64,000 nucleotides of DNA from Ensifer sp. MPMI2T (GCF_004827385.1 NZ_SRXN01000014.1:1-64000); one strand, 5' to 3'. Shown: positions 16,815 through 25,796, counted from the stretch's first letter. Translations and numbers: made by a program. Notes: a model not told the origin generated them from the letters alone.

Positions 16815-17572
16815 TCGTAAAACTCCCCGCCCTTCCGAAGGGCCTGCCACTGCGCCTCGTCATGTCCGGAGACGATGGTCGCGCCCTTGTCCCGGAAGGC
16901 CTTCAAGCGCGCGAGCGCCGCCGCGGCGAGCTCCATGTTCCAGGTGTTCCGCGGCGCGACGCCTGCATCGATATTGGCCTGAAGGGGCGCGGCGTCGGAG
17001 GCGAGAACGAAGGTGCCGCTGTCCCGCAGCGATACATGCGCGACGGTCATGCCGGGCGTATGGCCGGGCATGGGAAGGAGGACGATGTGCCCGTCGCCGA
17101 AGACGTCGTGCTCCGCGCCGAAGGTCTGAAAGCCTTGCGGCTGGTCCCATTCCGGTTTCAGATAGCCCTGGTTCTCGGCGGCGTCGGTTTTCGCCGCCGC
17201 GACTTCCGCCTCATGGCACAGGATCGTCGCGCGGCCAAAATACTGGTTGCACCCGCAATGGTCGGGATGCAGGTGCGAGCAGATCACGACGTCGATGTCG
17301 CCAGCCTCAAGGCCGAGCGCTGCCAGTTGCCGGACAACCGTCTGCTCCGGATCAAATATCGGCGTCATCACCTTGGCCAACCCGCCCCAGCGGGCTTGCG
17401 GATCGGTGGCGGCCTCAGGGTTGCAGCCGGTGTCGAACAGCACGTTGCCTTGGCGGTGCCGCATCAGGGTAGCGTGGACAGGCAGTTCGATCGTCTCCTC
17501 CTTCGCCACACCGGGAACGAAGACGGATCGGCGCATGCGCAGCCGGCCGCCGGCAAGAAAATGCATCTTCAT
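16811..17572 (-). CDS. Metallo-beta-lactamase-fold hydrolase (AHL-lactonase-like)
   Basis: 253 residues. Metal motif H100-L-H102-P-D104-H105 in 'CSHLHPDHCGCN', 'PMPGHTPGMTVAHV', 'LASDAA' and C-terminal 'IVSGHDEAQW' supply the seven usual zinc ligands; overall like AttM/AiiA lactonases. ATGA overlaps at both ends (with CoxS upstream and CoxL downstream) show tight coupling to the hydroxylase subunits. This suggests the hydrolase acts on the hydroxylated product, for example opening a lactone or lactam. That step is inference. Confidence 0.85.
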   Translation of the reverse strand: MKMHFLAGGRLRMRRSVFVPGVAKEETIELPVHATLMRHRQGNVLFDTGCNPEAATDPQARWGGLAKVMTPIFDPEQTVVRQLAALGLEAGDIDVVICSHLHPDHCGCNQYFGRATILCHEAEVAAAKTDAAENQGYLKPEWDQPQGFQTFGAEHDVFGDGHIVLLPMPGHTPGMTVAHVSLRDSGTFVLASDAAPLQANIDAGVAPRNTWNMELAAAALARLKAFRDKGATIVSGHDEAQWQALRKGGEFYE

Positions 17573-18054
17573 GTCAGAGGTCCTCTTTCCCTCGCCAGTT
17601 CCCGGACGGCGTTGACGATGTGTTCGTAGCCTGTGCAGCGACAGATATTGCCGGACAGCGCCTCTCGGATCTGCTCGTCGCTTTCGAGGGGGTGGTGGCG
17701 TAGCATGTCGGTGATCGCCATGATGAAGCCGGGCGTGCAGAAGCCGCATTGCAGGGCGTGGTGCTGGCGGAACGCTTCCTGGATCCGGCCGAGCTGATCG
17801 ACGCTCCCCTGTCCCTCGACCGTCTCGATCTCCACGCCTTCGGCCTGGACGGCGAGCGTCAGACAGGACCTTGCGCTCCGGCCGTCGAGAAGGACGGTGC
17901 ATGCACCGCAGACACCGTGCTCACAGCCGACATGCGTTCCCGTGAGGCCAAGCTCGTGGCGCAGGAAATCGCTGAGCAGCATGCGCGGTTCGATGGTCGC
18001 GGTGTGGGCCACGCCGTTCACGCTGACGCTGAGGGTGATCTTCTTTTCAGGCAT
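17569..18054 (-). CDS. Molybdenum hydroxylase [2Fe-2S] subunit (CoxS-like)
   Basis: 161 residues from the ATG at 18054. Plant-type [2Fe-2S] motif 'GCEHGVCGACTVLLDGRSARSC' and the second cluster motif 'CGFCTPG...NICRCTGY', the standard two-cluster electron relay of this enzyme family. Start overlaps the CoxM stop by 8 bases. Carries electrons between the molybdopterin and FAD subunits. Confidence 0.92.
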   Translation of the reverse strand: MPEKKITLSVSVNGVAHTATIEPRMLLSDFLRHELGLTGTHVGCEHGVCGACTVLLDGRSARSCLTLAVQAEGVEIETVEGQGSVDQLGRIQEAFRQHHALQCGFCTPGFIMAITDMLRHHPLESDEQIREALSGNICRCTGYEHIVNAVRELARERGPLT

Positions 18055-18934
18055 CTGGGCCGTCCTTGCGAAAGGTTGCCCGCTTCCAGGCATCGCGCAG
18101 TGCACGCCGCGCAAGTACACCGGCAAGGTGTCTGCGATAGTCGGCGGACGCGTGGATATCCGTATTGGGTTGGAGGAGCCCCTTCAGCGCCTCCGACACG
18201 TCCTGCAACAGCGTCTCCGAGATCGCCTGCCCCTCGACGAGCGTTTCGATGTCCGGCAGGCGCAACGGCGTCTCGCCGACGCCCATCATGCCGAAACGGA
18301 CGTCGCATGCGACGCCGTCGACGATGCGCATCGTGGTCGCCACGCAGGCGAGGGCAAAATCGCCGTGCCGCCTGGAGAATTCCTCGAAGCCCCAGCCCGT
18401 CTCGGGCGGCAGCGTGTCGATGTCGATCCAGGTGACGAACTCGTCCGGTTCGAGCGACGTCATCAGCGAGCCGACGAAGAATTCCGAGGCGGCGATCTGC
18501 CGCTCTCCCCGGATCGAGAGGGCGGCAATCGTCCCGTCGAGGAGAAGCGTCATCATCGGCATTTCCGCTGCCGGGTCCGCATGACAGACGCTGCCGCAGA
18601 AGGTACCGCGATTGCGCACCGTCAGATGCGCCACGTGATGCATGGCGTCGTGCAGGATCGGGATGTGCCGGTGCACGAGCGCATCCGTCGCGATCATGCG
18701 GTGCCGCACCGTGGCCCCGATGCGCAGCCGTTCACCGTGCTTTTCGATGCGATCGAGGCCGGCAATGCGGTTGATGTCGATCAGGATCGTGGGCTTCACC
18801 AGACGGAAGTTGATCATCGGCATAAGGCTCTGGCCGCCCGCGATTATCTTGCCGTCGCCGTTCGCAGCGGCGAGGGCCTCGGCAGCCTCGGCTGCCGATG
18901 TCGCGGCGAGGTATTCGAAGGGGGCCGGTTTCAT
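18047..18934 (-). CDS. Molybdenum hydroxylase FAD-binding subunit (CoxM-like)
   Basis: 295 residues from ATG 18934 (GGCGGA upstream; ATG 18970 is an alternative). FAD-binding PCMH motif 'IIAGGQSLMPMINFRL' and 'RNRGTFCGSVCHADPAAE', followed by the CO-dehydrogenase flavoprotein C-terminal domain. First gene of the hydroxylase operon; faces coxG across a promoter region with one 19-bp motif. Confidence 0.9.
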   Translation of the reverse strand: MKPAPFEYLAATSAAEAAEALAAANGDGKIIAGGQSLMPMINFRLVKPTILIDINRIAGLDRIEKHGERLRIGATVRHRMIATDALVHRHIPILHDAMHHVAHLTVRNRGTFCGSVCHADPAAEMPMMTLLLDGTIAALSIRGERQIAASEFFVGSLMTSLEPDEFVTWIDIDTLPPETGWGFEEFSRRHGDFALACVATTMRIVDGVACDVRFGMMGVGETPLRLPDIETLVEGQAISETLLQDVSEALKGLLQPNTDIHASADYRRHLAGVLARRALRDAWKRATFRKDGPDA

Positions 18935-19071
18935 TCCGCCGCCGTCGATAGGAAAGGCGCTTTCCGGCATCGTACGGCCGTGCGCGCCAGAGTGTTCCGA
19001 TATATCGCGGAAAGCCTTGTCATCGCGGCTCCTCCCAGCCTCGCCATCCCATGGCGCATTTTCAAATTTAA

Positions 19072-19090
19072 CTTGCATTATTAGACTTAA
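19072..19090 (+). promoter_or_regulatory. Repeated 19-bp motif, copy 2
   Basis: CTTGCATTATTAGACTTAA, between the divergent coxM-like and coxG-like starts: 138 bases upstream of the first and 72 upstream of the second. Candidate shared operator. Confidence 0.6.
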
Positions 19091-19161
19091 AATAGGATTG
19101 TCAAGCAATACCAGAGCCCCTGGAAGGGGAGATTTTTCAATTGGGACGAGGAGGATATTCC

Positions 19162-19968
19162 ATGGACATGACTGGCCAGCAGCACATTCCCGCGAGCAAA
19201 GAGGAGGTGTGGAGCGCCCTGAACGATGCCGACGTGCTGAAAGTCTGTATCCCCGGATGCCAGGAGCTAACGAAGTCTTCCGAGACCGAAATGTCGGCTG
19301 TTGCCGTCATGAAGGTGGGTCCCGTGAAGGCCCGGTTCCAGGGTGCCGTGACGCTGTCGGACCTCGATCCGCCGAACGGCTATCGGATCACCGGCGAAGG
19401 GCAGGGCGGCGTCGCCGGTTTCGCAAAGGGAGTTGCGGTCGTTCGTCTGGAAGCGGTCGAGGATGGAACCGTCCTGCATTATACGGTTGAGGCCCAGATC
19501 GGCGGCAAGCTGTCACAGCTTGGCGGTCGGCTTATCGATGCAACCGCAAAACAAATGTCGGGACAGTTTTTCAAGCGGTTTGCCGAAGAGATCCGCGCCC
19601 GTCAAGGTGCCGCACAGTCATTGGCGACATCTCCCGCGGGTGATGCCCTCGCGCAACCCGGCCCAGGAAGGCAGTCGGTCGCCGCCGCGTCGTCCAGCGA
19701 AAGTGCCTCCGCCTTGCCGCGTGCGCGCGCCGTGCAAGTTTCCGCGTCGCCCACCGGCACTTCGCTCAGCTTGCCAGTTCTCGCGGCTGTCGTCTTCGCT
19801 GCCGTGGTGGTGGCGACGTGGGCGCTCCATGGGGGATTGCTGCCGAGCCTTGCGCCGCCGGCGGACGGTCCGGCGCGCATTTCGCCGGATTTGGCGAGCA
19901 TTGTTCAGCTCATCATGGCCGCAGCCATCGGCTACCTGTTCGGGTCTCGTGCAAGGCGCGCCGGCTGA
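19162..19968 (+). CDS. CoxG-like SRPBCC protein with C-terminal membrane anchor
   Basis: 268 residues from the ATG after GGAGGATATTCC. The N-terminal 150 residues are a CoxG/SRPBCC fold ('MTGQQHIPASKEEVWSALND', 'GCQELTK', 'VGPVKARFQGAV', 'GKLSQLGGRLIDATAKQM'). A low-complexity Ser/Ala linker and hydrophobic segments (about 207-225 and 244-258) follow. CoxG recruits CO-dehydrogenase-family enzymes to the membrane; a similar role is likely for the divergently encoded hydroxylase. Confidence 0.88.
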   Translation: MDMTGQQHIPASKEEVWSALNDADVLKVCIPGCQELTKSSETEMSAVAVMKVGPVKARFQGAVTLSDLDPPNGYRITGEGQGGVAGFAKGVAVVRLEAVEDGTVLHYTVEAQIGGKLSQLGGRLIDATAKQMSGQFFKRFAEEIRARQGAAQSLATSPAGDALAQPGPGRQSVAAASSSESASALPRARAVQVSASPTGTSLSLPVLAAVVFAAVVVATWALHGGLLPSLAPPADGPARISPDLASIVQLIMAAAIGYLFGSRARRAG

Positions 19969-19977
19969 AATCAAAAC

Positions 19978-20000
19978 CCGGGGCCGAAAACCGGCCCCGG
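19978..20000 (+). terminator. GC-rich hairpin after coxG-like gene
   Basis: CCGGGGCCG (19978-19986) pairs with CGGCCCCGG (19992-20000) over an AAAAC loop, ten bases past the coxG-like stop. No T-run follows, but the 9-bp all-GC stem between convergent genes fits a terminator. Confidence 0.6.
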
Positions 20001-20009
20001 TGAATGTCA

Positions 20010-20028
20010 CTTGCATAAGAAGACTTAA
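20010..20028 (+). promoter_or_regulatory. Repeated 19-bp motif, copy 3 (convergent gap)
   Basis: CTTGCATAAGAAGACTTAA keeps the CTTGCAT and AGACTTAA blocks of the island motif. It lies between two convergent gene ends, where no promoter is expected. It also contains the palindrome GACTTAAGTC at its right edge. Confidence 0.5.
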
Positions 20029-20029
20029 G

Positions 20030-21001
20030 TCAAGGTTTTGACCGCTCGAGCAGGGCCTTCAGTTCTCCGAACACACCCCGCCTGAACATCATCACGCATA
20101 CGACGAAGAACAGGCCGATGATGAAGGTGATCGGCAGGCCGCTGGTCGAAAGAAAATGCTCCAACCCGACGACAACGCTGGCTCCGACGATCGGGCCGAT
20201 CAGCGTGCCCATTCCGCCGAGAAGGGTCATGAGAATGACTTCGCCAGACATGTGCCAGGTAACGTCCACAAGCGAGGCGAGCTGGAACGCGATCGCCTTC
20301 AGCGCGCCGGCGAAGCCTGAAAGCGCGGCGGAGAGCGTGAAGGCGATCAGCTTGTAGCGTTCCGGCTTGAGTCCCAGCGAGGTCACGCGGGTTTCATTCT
20401 CGCGAATGGCCGAGAGGATATGGCCGAAGGGCGAGTTGACGGTCCTCCAGATGATCACAAGGCCAAGAATCGTTCCGCCGAGGACGGTGTAATACATGGC
20501 GGTGATGTCGCGGAGATCGATGATCCCGAGAAGATAGCCCCGCGGCACGGCCTGAATGCCGTCCTCCCCCCCGGTGAAGGGCATCTGCACCGCCATAAAA
20601 TAGATCATCTGCGCGAGGGCGAGCGTAATCATCGCGAAGTAGATGCCATGGCGGCGGATGGCCAGCGTGCCGAAGGCAAGGCCGAGAAGCGCCGCAAAGG
20701 CCGTTCCCGCAAGTACGGCCAGTTCAAAGGGAAGCTGCCAGATCTTGGCGGCGTGGGCGGTGACGTAGGCCGCGCCGCCAAAGAAGGCCGCGTGACCGAA
20801 CGACAGGAGCCCCGCATATCCGAGGACGAGGTTGAACGCCGCCGCGAAGAGCGCGAAACAGAGGATCTTGATGAGGAACAGCGGATAGATCGCCAGCGGC
20901 GCGCATATCATCAGCAGGACCACGAGAGCGAGAAGAAGGCCTCTGGTCGTCCGGAGCCGGCGCGGGGCCTGAAGGGAAGAAACCATGGTTGTGCTGTTCA
21001 T
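20030..21001 (-). CDS. livM: Branched-chain amino acid-type ABC transporter permease (LivM)
   Basis: 323 residues from ATG 21001, two bases after the LivH stop. About 9-10 hydrophobic segments with LivM motifs 'FNLVLGYAGLLSFGHAAFFGGAAYV' and 'GGMGTLIGPIVGA'. Works with LivH, LivG and LivF encoded alongside. This importer family also carries aromatic and alicyclic acids, and the neighbours suggest such a substrate here. Confidence 0.92.
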   Translation of the reverse strand: MNSTTMVSSLQAPRRLRTTRGLLLALVVLLMICAPLAIYPLFLIKILCFALFAAAFNLVLGYAGLLSFGHAAFFGGAAYVTAHAAKIWQLPFELAVLAGTAFAALLGLAFGTLAIRRHGIYFAMITLALAQMIYFMAVQMPFTGGEDGIQAVPRGYLLGIIDLRDITAMYYTVLGGTILGLVIIWRTVNSPFGHILSAIRENETRVTSLGLKPERYKLIAFTLSAALSGFAGALKAIAFQLASLVDVTWHMSGEVILMTLLGGMGTLIGPIVGASVVVGLEHFLSTSGLPITFIIGLFFVVCVMMFRRGVFGELKALLERSKP

Positions 21002-21003
21002 GA

Positions 21004-21891
21004 TCAAGCCTCGCGGGAGAACAGGCCGGATGGCCGGATGAGAATGACAAGGACCATCACCACGAAAACCGCTATGGAGGATGCTGCGGGATAGAATGTC
21101 TTCGTCAGACCCTCGATGATGCCCAGTGCCAGGGCAGTGACGATTGCGCCGCCGATCGATCCCATGCCGCCGATGACGACTACGGCGAAGACGACGATGA
21201 TGACGCTTGAGCCCATGCCGGGGCTGACCTGATAGAGCGGCGCCGCCAGTGCTCCGGCAAAGCCCGCAAGCCCCACGCAGAAGGCATAGGTCATGGTCAG
21301 CATGAGCGGAACATTGATGCCGAACGCCTGCACCAGACCCGGATTTTCCGTCGAGGCCCGCAGGTAGGCGCCGAGCTTGGTCCGCTCGATCACCAGCCAT
21401 GTGATAACGCAGACGGTGAGCGAGGCGACGATCACCCAGGCGCGATACATCGGCAGGAACATGAAACCGAGATTGATGCCCCCCGTCAGAGACGAGGGTA
21501 TCGGATAAGGCTTGCCGGCGGCGCCGAAGACGTGCCGGAAGAGCCCTTCGAGCATCAGGGCGATGCCGAATGTGAGGAGGAGACTGTAGAGGTGGTCGAC
21601 CCTGTAGAGGCGCTTGAGAAACAACCGCTCTACGACGGCACCCAGCGCCCCGACCATCAGGGGAGCGGCAAAGAGTGTTTCCCAATAGCCGAGACCGAGA
21701 GCTGTCAGCAGCAGCCAGGCGGCGAAGCCGCCGAGCATGTAGAAGGCGCCGTGGGCGAAGTTGATCACGTTCAGCATGCCGAAGATGATGGCGAGGCCGA
21801 GGCTCAGGAGAGCGTAGAAGGAGCCGTTGATCAAGCCGAGCAGCAGTTGCCCGAGTAAAACGGCAATGGGAACCCCGAAGATATCAGTCAT
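21004..21891 (-). CDS. livH: Branched-chain amino acid-type ABC transporter permease (LivH)
   Basis: 295 residues. LivH hallmarks: 'LLLGLINGSFYALLSLGLAIIFGMLNVINFAHGAFYMLG', 'GIALMLEGL', 'VVVIGGMGSIGGAIVTAL'. Located between LivF and LivM in a four-gene minus-strand operon. Inner-membrane channel half. Confidence 0.93.
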   Translation of the reverse strand: MTDIFGVPIAVLLGQLLLGLINGSFYALLSLGLAIIFGMLNVINFAHGAFYMLGGFAAWLLLTALGLGYWETLFAAPLMVGALGAVVERLFLKRLYRVDHLYSLLLTFGIALMLEGLFRHVFGAAGKPYPIPSSLTGGINLGFMFLPMYRAWVIVASLTVCVITWLVIERTKLGAYLRASTENPGLVQAFGINVPLMLTMTYAFCVGLAGFAGALAAPLYQVSPGMGSSVIIVVFAVVVIGGMGSIGGAIVTALALGIIEGLTKTFYPAASSIAVFVVMVLVILIRPSGLFSREA

Positions 21892-21926
21892 CGGTTTCTA
21901 CCTATCTGAAAGGAGCGCGTCATGGA

Positions 21927-22634
21927 TCAGACTCCGAGATATCTGTTCAGCCGGTCCATGTTGGCGTCCAGTGCGTTGTTGGAGATTTCATCGACCACCG
22001 TTCCTTGGTCGAGCACGTAGTGGCGATCCGCGATGGATGCCGCAAAACGAAGGTTCTGCTCAACCAGAATGATCGTCATGCCGCGGTCCTTGAGGATGCG
22101 CAGGGCCGCGCCGATCTCTTCGATGATCACGGGGGCGATGCCTTCGGTCGGCTCATCGAGCAGGATGAAATCGGCGCCCGTCCGGAGAATCCGCCCGATG
22201 GCCAGCATCTGCTGTTCGCCGCCGGACAGGCGGGTTCCCGATGTGCTGTCCCGCCCTTTCAGGTTCGGAAAGAGGCCGTATATTTCGTCGACCGCCATGC
22301 CGCCCGCCTGCCATGCCGGCGGAAACAGGAGATTTTCCAGCACAGTGAGCGAGGAGAAGATGCCGCGTTCTTCCGGCACATAGCCGATGCCGAGGCGCGC
22401 AACCTTATGCGGCGCGACCTTCAGGAGGTCGGCGCCCTTATAGCTGCAGGCGCCGCGTCTCTTTCCAACGACGCCGATGAGGCTGCGCAACGTCGTCGTC
22501 TTGCCGGCGCCGTTGCGGCCGATGAGCGTCACGACTTCGCCCTTTCGCACATCGAAATCGATGCCATGCAGCACATGGCTTTCGCCATACCAGGCCTCCA
22601 GGCCTTTAACGTCGAGGAGGGGAGTCTCAGCCAT
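21927..22634 (-). CDS. livF: Branched-chain amino acid-type ABC transporter ATPase (LivF)
   Basis: 235 residues from ATG 22634, overlapping the LivG stop by 8 bases. Walker A 'GRNGAGKTT', signature 'LSGGEQQMLAIGR', Walker B 'FILLDEPTEG', H-loop 'ILVEQN'. Short LivF-type ATPase. Second gene of the operon. Confidence 0.93.
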   Translation of the reverse strand: MAETPLLDVKGLEAWYGESHVLHGIDFDVRKGEVVTLIGRNGAGKTTTLRSLIGVVGKRRGACSYKGADLLKVAPHKVARLGIGYVPEERGIFSSLTVLENLLFPPAWQAGGMAVDEIYGLFPNLKGRDSTSGTRLSGGEQQMLAIGRILRTGADFILLDEPTEGIAPVIIEEIGAALRILKDRGMTIILVEQNLRFAASIADRHYVLDQGTVVDEISNNALDANMDRLNRYLGV

Positions 22635-23385
22635 GGCTGCCTCCCATATACGCCTTGCGGACTTCGCTATCGGCGGAAACGTCGGCATAGCTTCCTTCCG
22701 CGATGACCTCTCCGCGGCGCAGCACCGTGATCCGGTCCGACAGGTCGGAGACGACGCCGAGATTGTGCTCGACCATCAGTACCGTTCGCCCCTTTCCGAC
22801 GCTGCGGATCAGGGCGGCCGTCCGGCCGATATCCTCCGTGCCCATTCCCGCCATAGGCTCGTCGAGAAGCAGGACTTCGGGGTCGAGCGCCAATGTGGTG
22901 GCCAGTTCAAGGGCGCGCTTTCGCCCGTAGGACAGCTCGGCGGCTTTCGTCTGCGCCCGGTCGGCAAGGCCGACGCTGTCGAGCAGTCTGGCCGCTTCCT
23001 CGTTGAAGCGGCGGAGGGTCGCGTTCGATTTCCAGAATGCGAATGTTTCTTTCGCGCGGGCCTGCAGAGCGACCCGGACATTCTCGTGCGCGCTGAGATG
23101 CGGGAACACAGATGAAATCTGAAACGACCGCACGAGGCCCAAGCACGCGATGTCGGCGGGCGCCATCTGCGTTATGTCACGATCCTTGAACAGGATCTGC
23201 CCGCTGCTCGGCGACAGGAATTTGGTCAAGAGATTGAACAGAGTGCTCTTGCCGGCGCCGTTCGGTCCGATGAGAGCGTGGATCGTGCCGGCACGAATCT
23301 TCAGGTCGACATTCTTGACGGCAACGAAGCCGCTGAACGAGCGCGTCAATGCACGCGCTTCGATGATGGGTGCGCTATCCAGCAC
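22627..23385 (-). CDS. livG: Branched-chain amino acid-type ABC transporter ATPase (LivG)
   Basis: 252 residues. Walker A 'GPNGAGKST', 'RSFQISSVFPHLSAHENV', signature 'LSYGRKRALELATTLA', Walker B 'VLLLDEPMAGMG', H-loop 'LMVEHN'. First gene of the minus operon; its promoter is in the 23386-23646 divergent region with two copies of the 19-bp motif. Confidence 0.93.
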   Translation of the reverse strand: MLDSAPIIEARALTRSFSGFVAVKNVDLKIRAGTIHALIGPNGAGKSTLFNLLTKFLSPSSGQILFKDRDITQMAPADIACLGLVRSFQISSVFPHLSAHENVRVALQARAKETFAFWKSNATLRRFNEEAARLLDSVGLADRAQTKAAELSYGRKRALELATTLALDPEVLLLDEPMAGMGTEDIGRTAALIRSVGKGRTVLMVEHNLGVVSDLSDRITVLRRGEVIAEGSYADVSADSEVRKAYMGGSHG

Positions 23386-23476
23386 GGTTCCTCCTCTGCC
23401 GACTTAGTTTTCCCAGGGGGCCGCATCAACCGGCCCGCCTCCCATTGTCAGTGTCGGCATAGTCAGAAAAACACAT

Positions 23477-23495
23477 AAAGTCTAATAATGCAAGC
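23477..23495 (-). promoter_or_regulatory. Repeated 19-bp motif, copy 4
   Basis: On the minus strand CTTGCATTATTAGACTTTA, nearly identical to copy 2. It lies 92 bases upstream of the livG ATG, overlapping the palindrome GCAAGCTTGC at 23491-23500. Confidence 0.6.
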
Positions 23496-23573
23496 TTGCG
23501 CTTTGCAACGAAACCTGCTTACCTTGCTGCATATCGCCTGTTGTTGCGCACCAAATGCAGCTATCGGCTTCAT

Positions 23574-23592
23574 TTAAGTATGATAACGCAAG
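23574..23592 (-). promoter_or_regulatory. Repeated 19-bp motif, copy 5
   Basis: On the minus strand CTTGCGTTATCATACTTAA, 3 or 4 mismatches to the other copies, about 55 bases upstream of the substrate-binding protein start. With copy 4 it brackets the divergent promoters. Confidence 0.5.
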
Positions 23593-23646
23593 TTCAACAT
23601 CGAGGACCTGGGAGGAGTTCAGGTGCCGAATTCGGGAGGAAGAGCG

Positions 23647-24855
23647 ATGAAAAATAAGCTTATGCTGTTGTCCTGCGTCGCGGCCGTCGGTGCCATGAGC
23701 ATGTCTGCCGGAGCGCAGGATGCCACACCTGTTCGCATCGGCGTGCTGACCGATGTCAGTGGTCAGTTCTCGCATGAGGCGGGCGAGGGGGCGATCACCG
23801 CCGTGAAGATGGCGGTCGAGGATTTCGGCGGCAAGGTTCTCGACCGGCCGCTCGAAGTCGTGGTGGCCGACCACCAAAACAAGCCGGAGGTGGCGGTGTC
23901 CACGGCGCGCGAGTGGTATGAATCGCAAGGCGTGACGATGATCAACAACCTGATCAATTCCGGCATTGCGCTGGCTGTCACCCAGGTCGCCAAGGACGAG
24001 GACAGGATCGCGATCGTCAACGGCTCCGGCTCGTCCCGCCTGACGAACGACGGCTGCACGCCGAACAGCATCCATTATTCCTACGACACCTACGCGCTTG
24101 CGAACGGAACCGCCAACCAGCTGATCTTGCAGGGCATGAAGAACTGGTTCTTCCTGACAGCCGATTACGCATTCGGCCATGCGCTGGAGGCCGATGCGAC
24201 AGAGATCGTCAAGGACAATGGCGGCGAGGTCTCCGGATCCGTGCGCTATCCGATCGAGACTTCCGACCACAGCGCGTTCATGCTGCAGGCGCAGGCTTCG
24301 CCGGCGCAGGTCGTCGCCATGGCGGGATCCGGCACGACCTTCATCAATGCGGTGAAGTCCGCGGCCGAGTTCGGTCTTGCCGCATCCGGCAAAACGGTTG
24401 CGGGCTTGCTCGTCTGGGATACCGACGTTCATTCGCTCGGCCTCGAGACCGCGCAGGGTATGATCCTGACGAACGCCTTCTACTGGGATCGCGATGATGC
24501 GACGCGGGCGTTCTCCAAGCGCTTCGAAGAGCGCGTCGGTCGCCCGCCGCATATGGGCGATGCGGGGGACTACTCTTCGACCATGCATTATCTGAAGGCC
24601 GTTGAGGCCGCCGGCACGACCGATACCCAGAAAGTCATGGCAAAGATGCGGGAAATGCCGATCAACGACTTCTTCGCCAAGAACGGCAAGATCCGCGAGG
24701 ATGGCCGGATGGTGCACGACATGTACGTCTATCAGGTCAAGACGCCGGCCGAATCCACGGGTGAGTGGGACATTCTAAAGCTCGTCACCACCATTTCAGG
24801 CGACAACGCTTTCCGTCCGCTTTCGGAAAGCCAGTGCCCGCTCGTGAAGAACTGA
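23647..24855 (+). CDS. ABC transporter substrate-binding protein (LivK-like)
   Basis: 402 residues from ATG 23647 after GGGAGGAAG. Signal peptide about 1-23. Periplasmic-binding fold type I: 'VRIGVLTDVSGQFSHEAGEGAITAVKMAVEDFGG', 'WFFLTADYAFGHALEADA', 'MGDAGDYSSTMHYLKAVEAAG'. Resembles the subgroup that binds aromatic and related acids more than leucine binders. Divergent from livGFHM, first gene of the CoA-enzyme operon; a GC hairpin follows it. Confidence 0.9.
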   Translation: MKNKLMLLSCVAAVGAMSMSAGAQDATPVRIGVLTDVSGQFSHEAGEGAITAVKMAVEDFGGKVLDRPLEVVVADHQNKPEVAVSTAREWYESQGVTMINNLINSGIALAVTQVAKDEDRIAIVNGSGSSRLTNDGCTPNSIHYSYDTYALANGTANQLILQGMKNWFFLTADYAFGHALEADATEIVKDNGGEVSGSVRYPIETSDHSAFMLQAQASPAQVVAMAGSGTTFINAVKSAAEFGLAASGKTVAGLLVWDTDVHSLGLETAQGMILTNAFYWDRDDATRAFSKRFEERVGRPPHMGDAGDYSSTMHYLKAVEAAGTTDTQKVMAKMREMPINDFFAKNGKIREDGRMVHDMYVYQVKTPAESTGEWDILKLVTTISGDNAFRPLSESQCPLVKN

Positions 24856-24862
24856 CGCAACG

Positions 24863-24886
24863 GCGCCCGGTGACGGAGCCGGGCGC
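24863..24886 (+). terminator. Hairpin after the binding-protein gene
   Basis: GCGCCCGG (24863-24870) pairs with CCGGGCGC (24879-24886) and is followed by TTCTTC. It lies between the binding protein and downstream enzyme genes, so it may work as a partial terminator or a 3' stabiliser giving excess binding protein. Confidence 0.7.
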
Positions 24887-24949
24887 TTCTTCGTGCAAGG
24901 GACTGGACTGCGCGTATCACCATCTGAACGGCAGTCCGAGGGCAGGCGA

Positions 24950-25717
24950 GTGAGCGATATTCTCGTTGAAAACACGGACGGGGTTGCGGTGGTCACATTA
25001 AGCCGCCCCGGGCACAGGAATGCCGTTACCTATGCGATGTGGCGGCAGCTCGCGGAGCTGTTCCGCGCCTTCGACCGGGACCCGTCGGTTCGGTCGATCA
25101 TCCTGACGGGGGCCGGCGATGACTTTTCGGCTGGCGCAGACATCAGCGAGTTTGACGTGGTTCGCGGCGGACTCGAGGACAGCAAATCCTATGAAGTGGC
25201 GGTCGATGCCGCGGGGGATGCGATCTACCAGGTGTCCAAGCCGACGATCGCCGCCCTGCGGGGATATTGCCTCGGCGGCGCGGCGCATCTGGCCATGTCA
25301 TGCGATTTCCGGGTTGCTGAGAACAATGCGGTCTTCGGAATTCCTGCGGCTCGGTTGTCGATCGTCTATGGCGTCTCCGCGACCCGCAAACTTTACGAGC
25401 TTGTGGGTGTGACGGAAGCGAAGCGCATCCTCTTCTCGGCCAGTCGCTTCGATGCCGGGCAGGCTCTCGACATCGGCTTTATCGATCAGGTTGCGGAGAA
25501 CGCTCTTGCTGCCGCACATGACCGGGCCGCGGAGCTGGCTGAAAACGCACCCCTCACGATTGCGGGCGCGAAGTTCATTCTCAACGGCTGCGCACGCGGC
25601 GCGCTGGATCACGCCGCGGCTGGCAGGCTGATCGACGAGGCCAGCGCGAGCGAGGACTACATGGAAGGTCGGCAGGCTTTCAAGGACAAGCGTCCGCCCC
25701 GGTTTCTGGGGAAATGA
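24950..25717 (+). CDS. Crotonase-superfamily protein lacking canonical catalytic Glu residues
   Basis: 255 residues from a GTG start. Crotonase fold with oxyanion-hole segments 'DFSAGADISEF' and 'RGYCLGGAAHLAMSCDFRVA'. The two glutamates of enoyl-CoA hydratase are absent: GG(G)CELAM reads 'GGAAHLAM' and the 'PE' of the second reads 'IPAARLS'. So simple hydratase activity is doubtful; an isomerase, hydrolase or C-C cleaving activity on a CoA thioester is more likely. First enzyme gene of the five-gene CoA operon. Confidence 0.85.
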   Translation: MSDILVENTDGVAVVTLSRPGHRNAVTYAMWRQLAELFRAFDRDPSVRSIILTGAGDDFSAGADISEFDVVRGGLEDSKSYEVAVDAAGDAIYQVSKPTIAALRGYCLGGAAHLAMSCDFRVAENNAVFGIPAARLSIVYGVSATRKLYELVGVTEAKRILFSASRFDAGQALDIGFIDQVAENALAAAHDRAAELAENAPLTIAGAKFILNGCARGALDHAAAGRLIDEASASEDYMEGRQAFKDKRPPRFLGK

Positions 25718-25796
25718 CCCGACTTCGGCCCCATGGAAGGGGCCGCAATAGATCGCGCTGCGCTGCAGCCGTCAGACCTATCAAGGAGATCGTGAA

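Noticed and set aside
23482-24717. 411-codon minus-strand frame opposite the LivK-like gene
   Set aside because: Typical high-GC antisense frame; composition is Arg/His/Gly rich and the plus-strand gene is clear.
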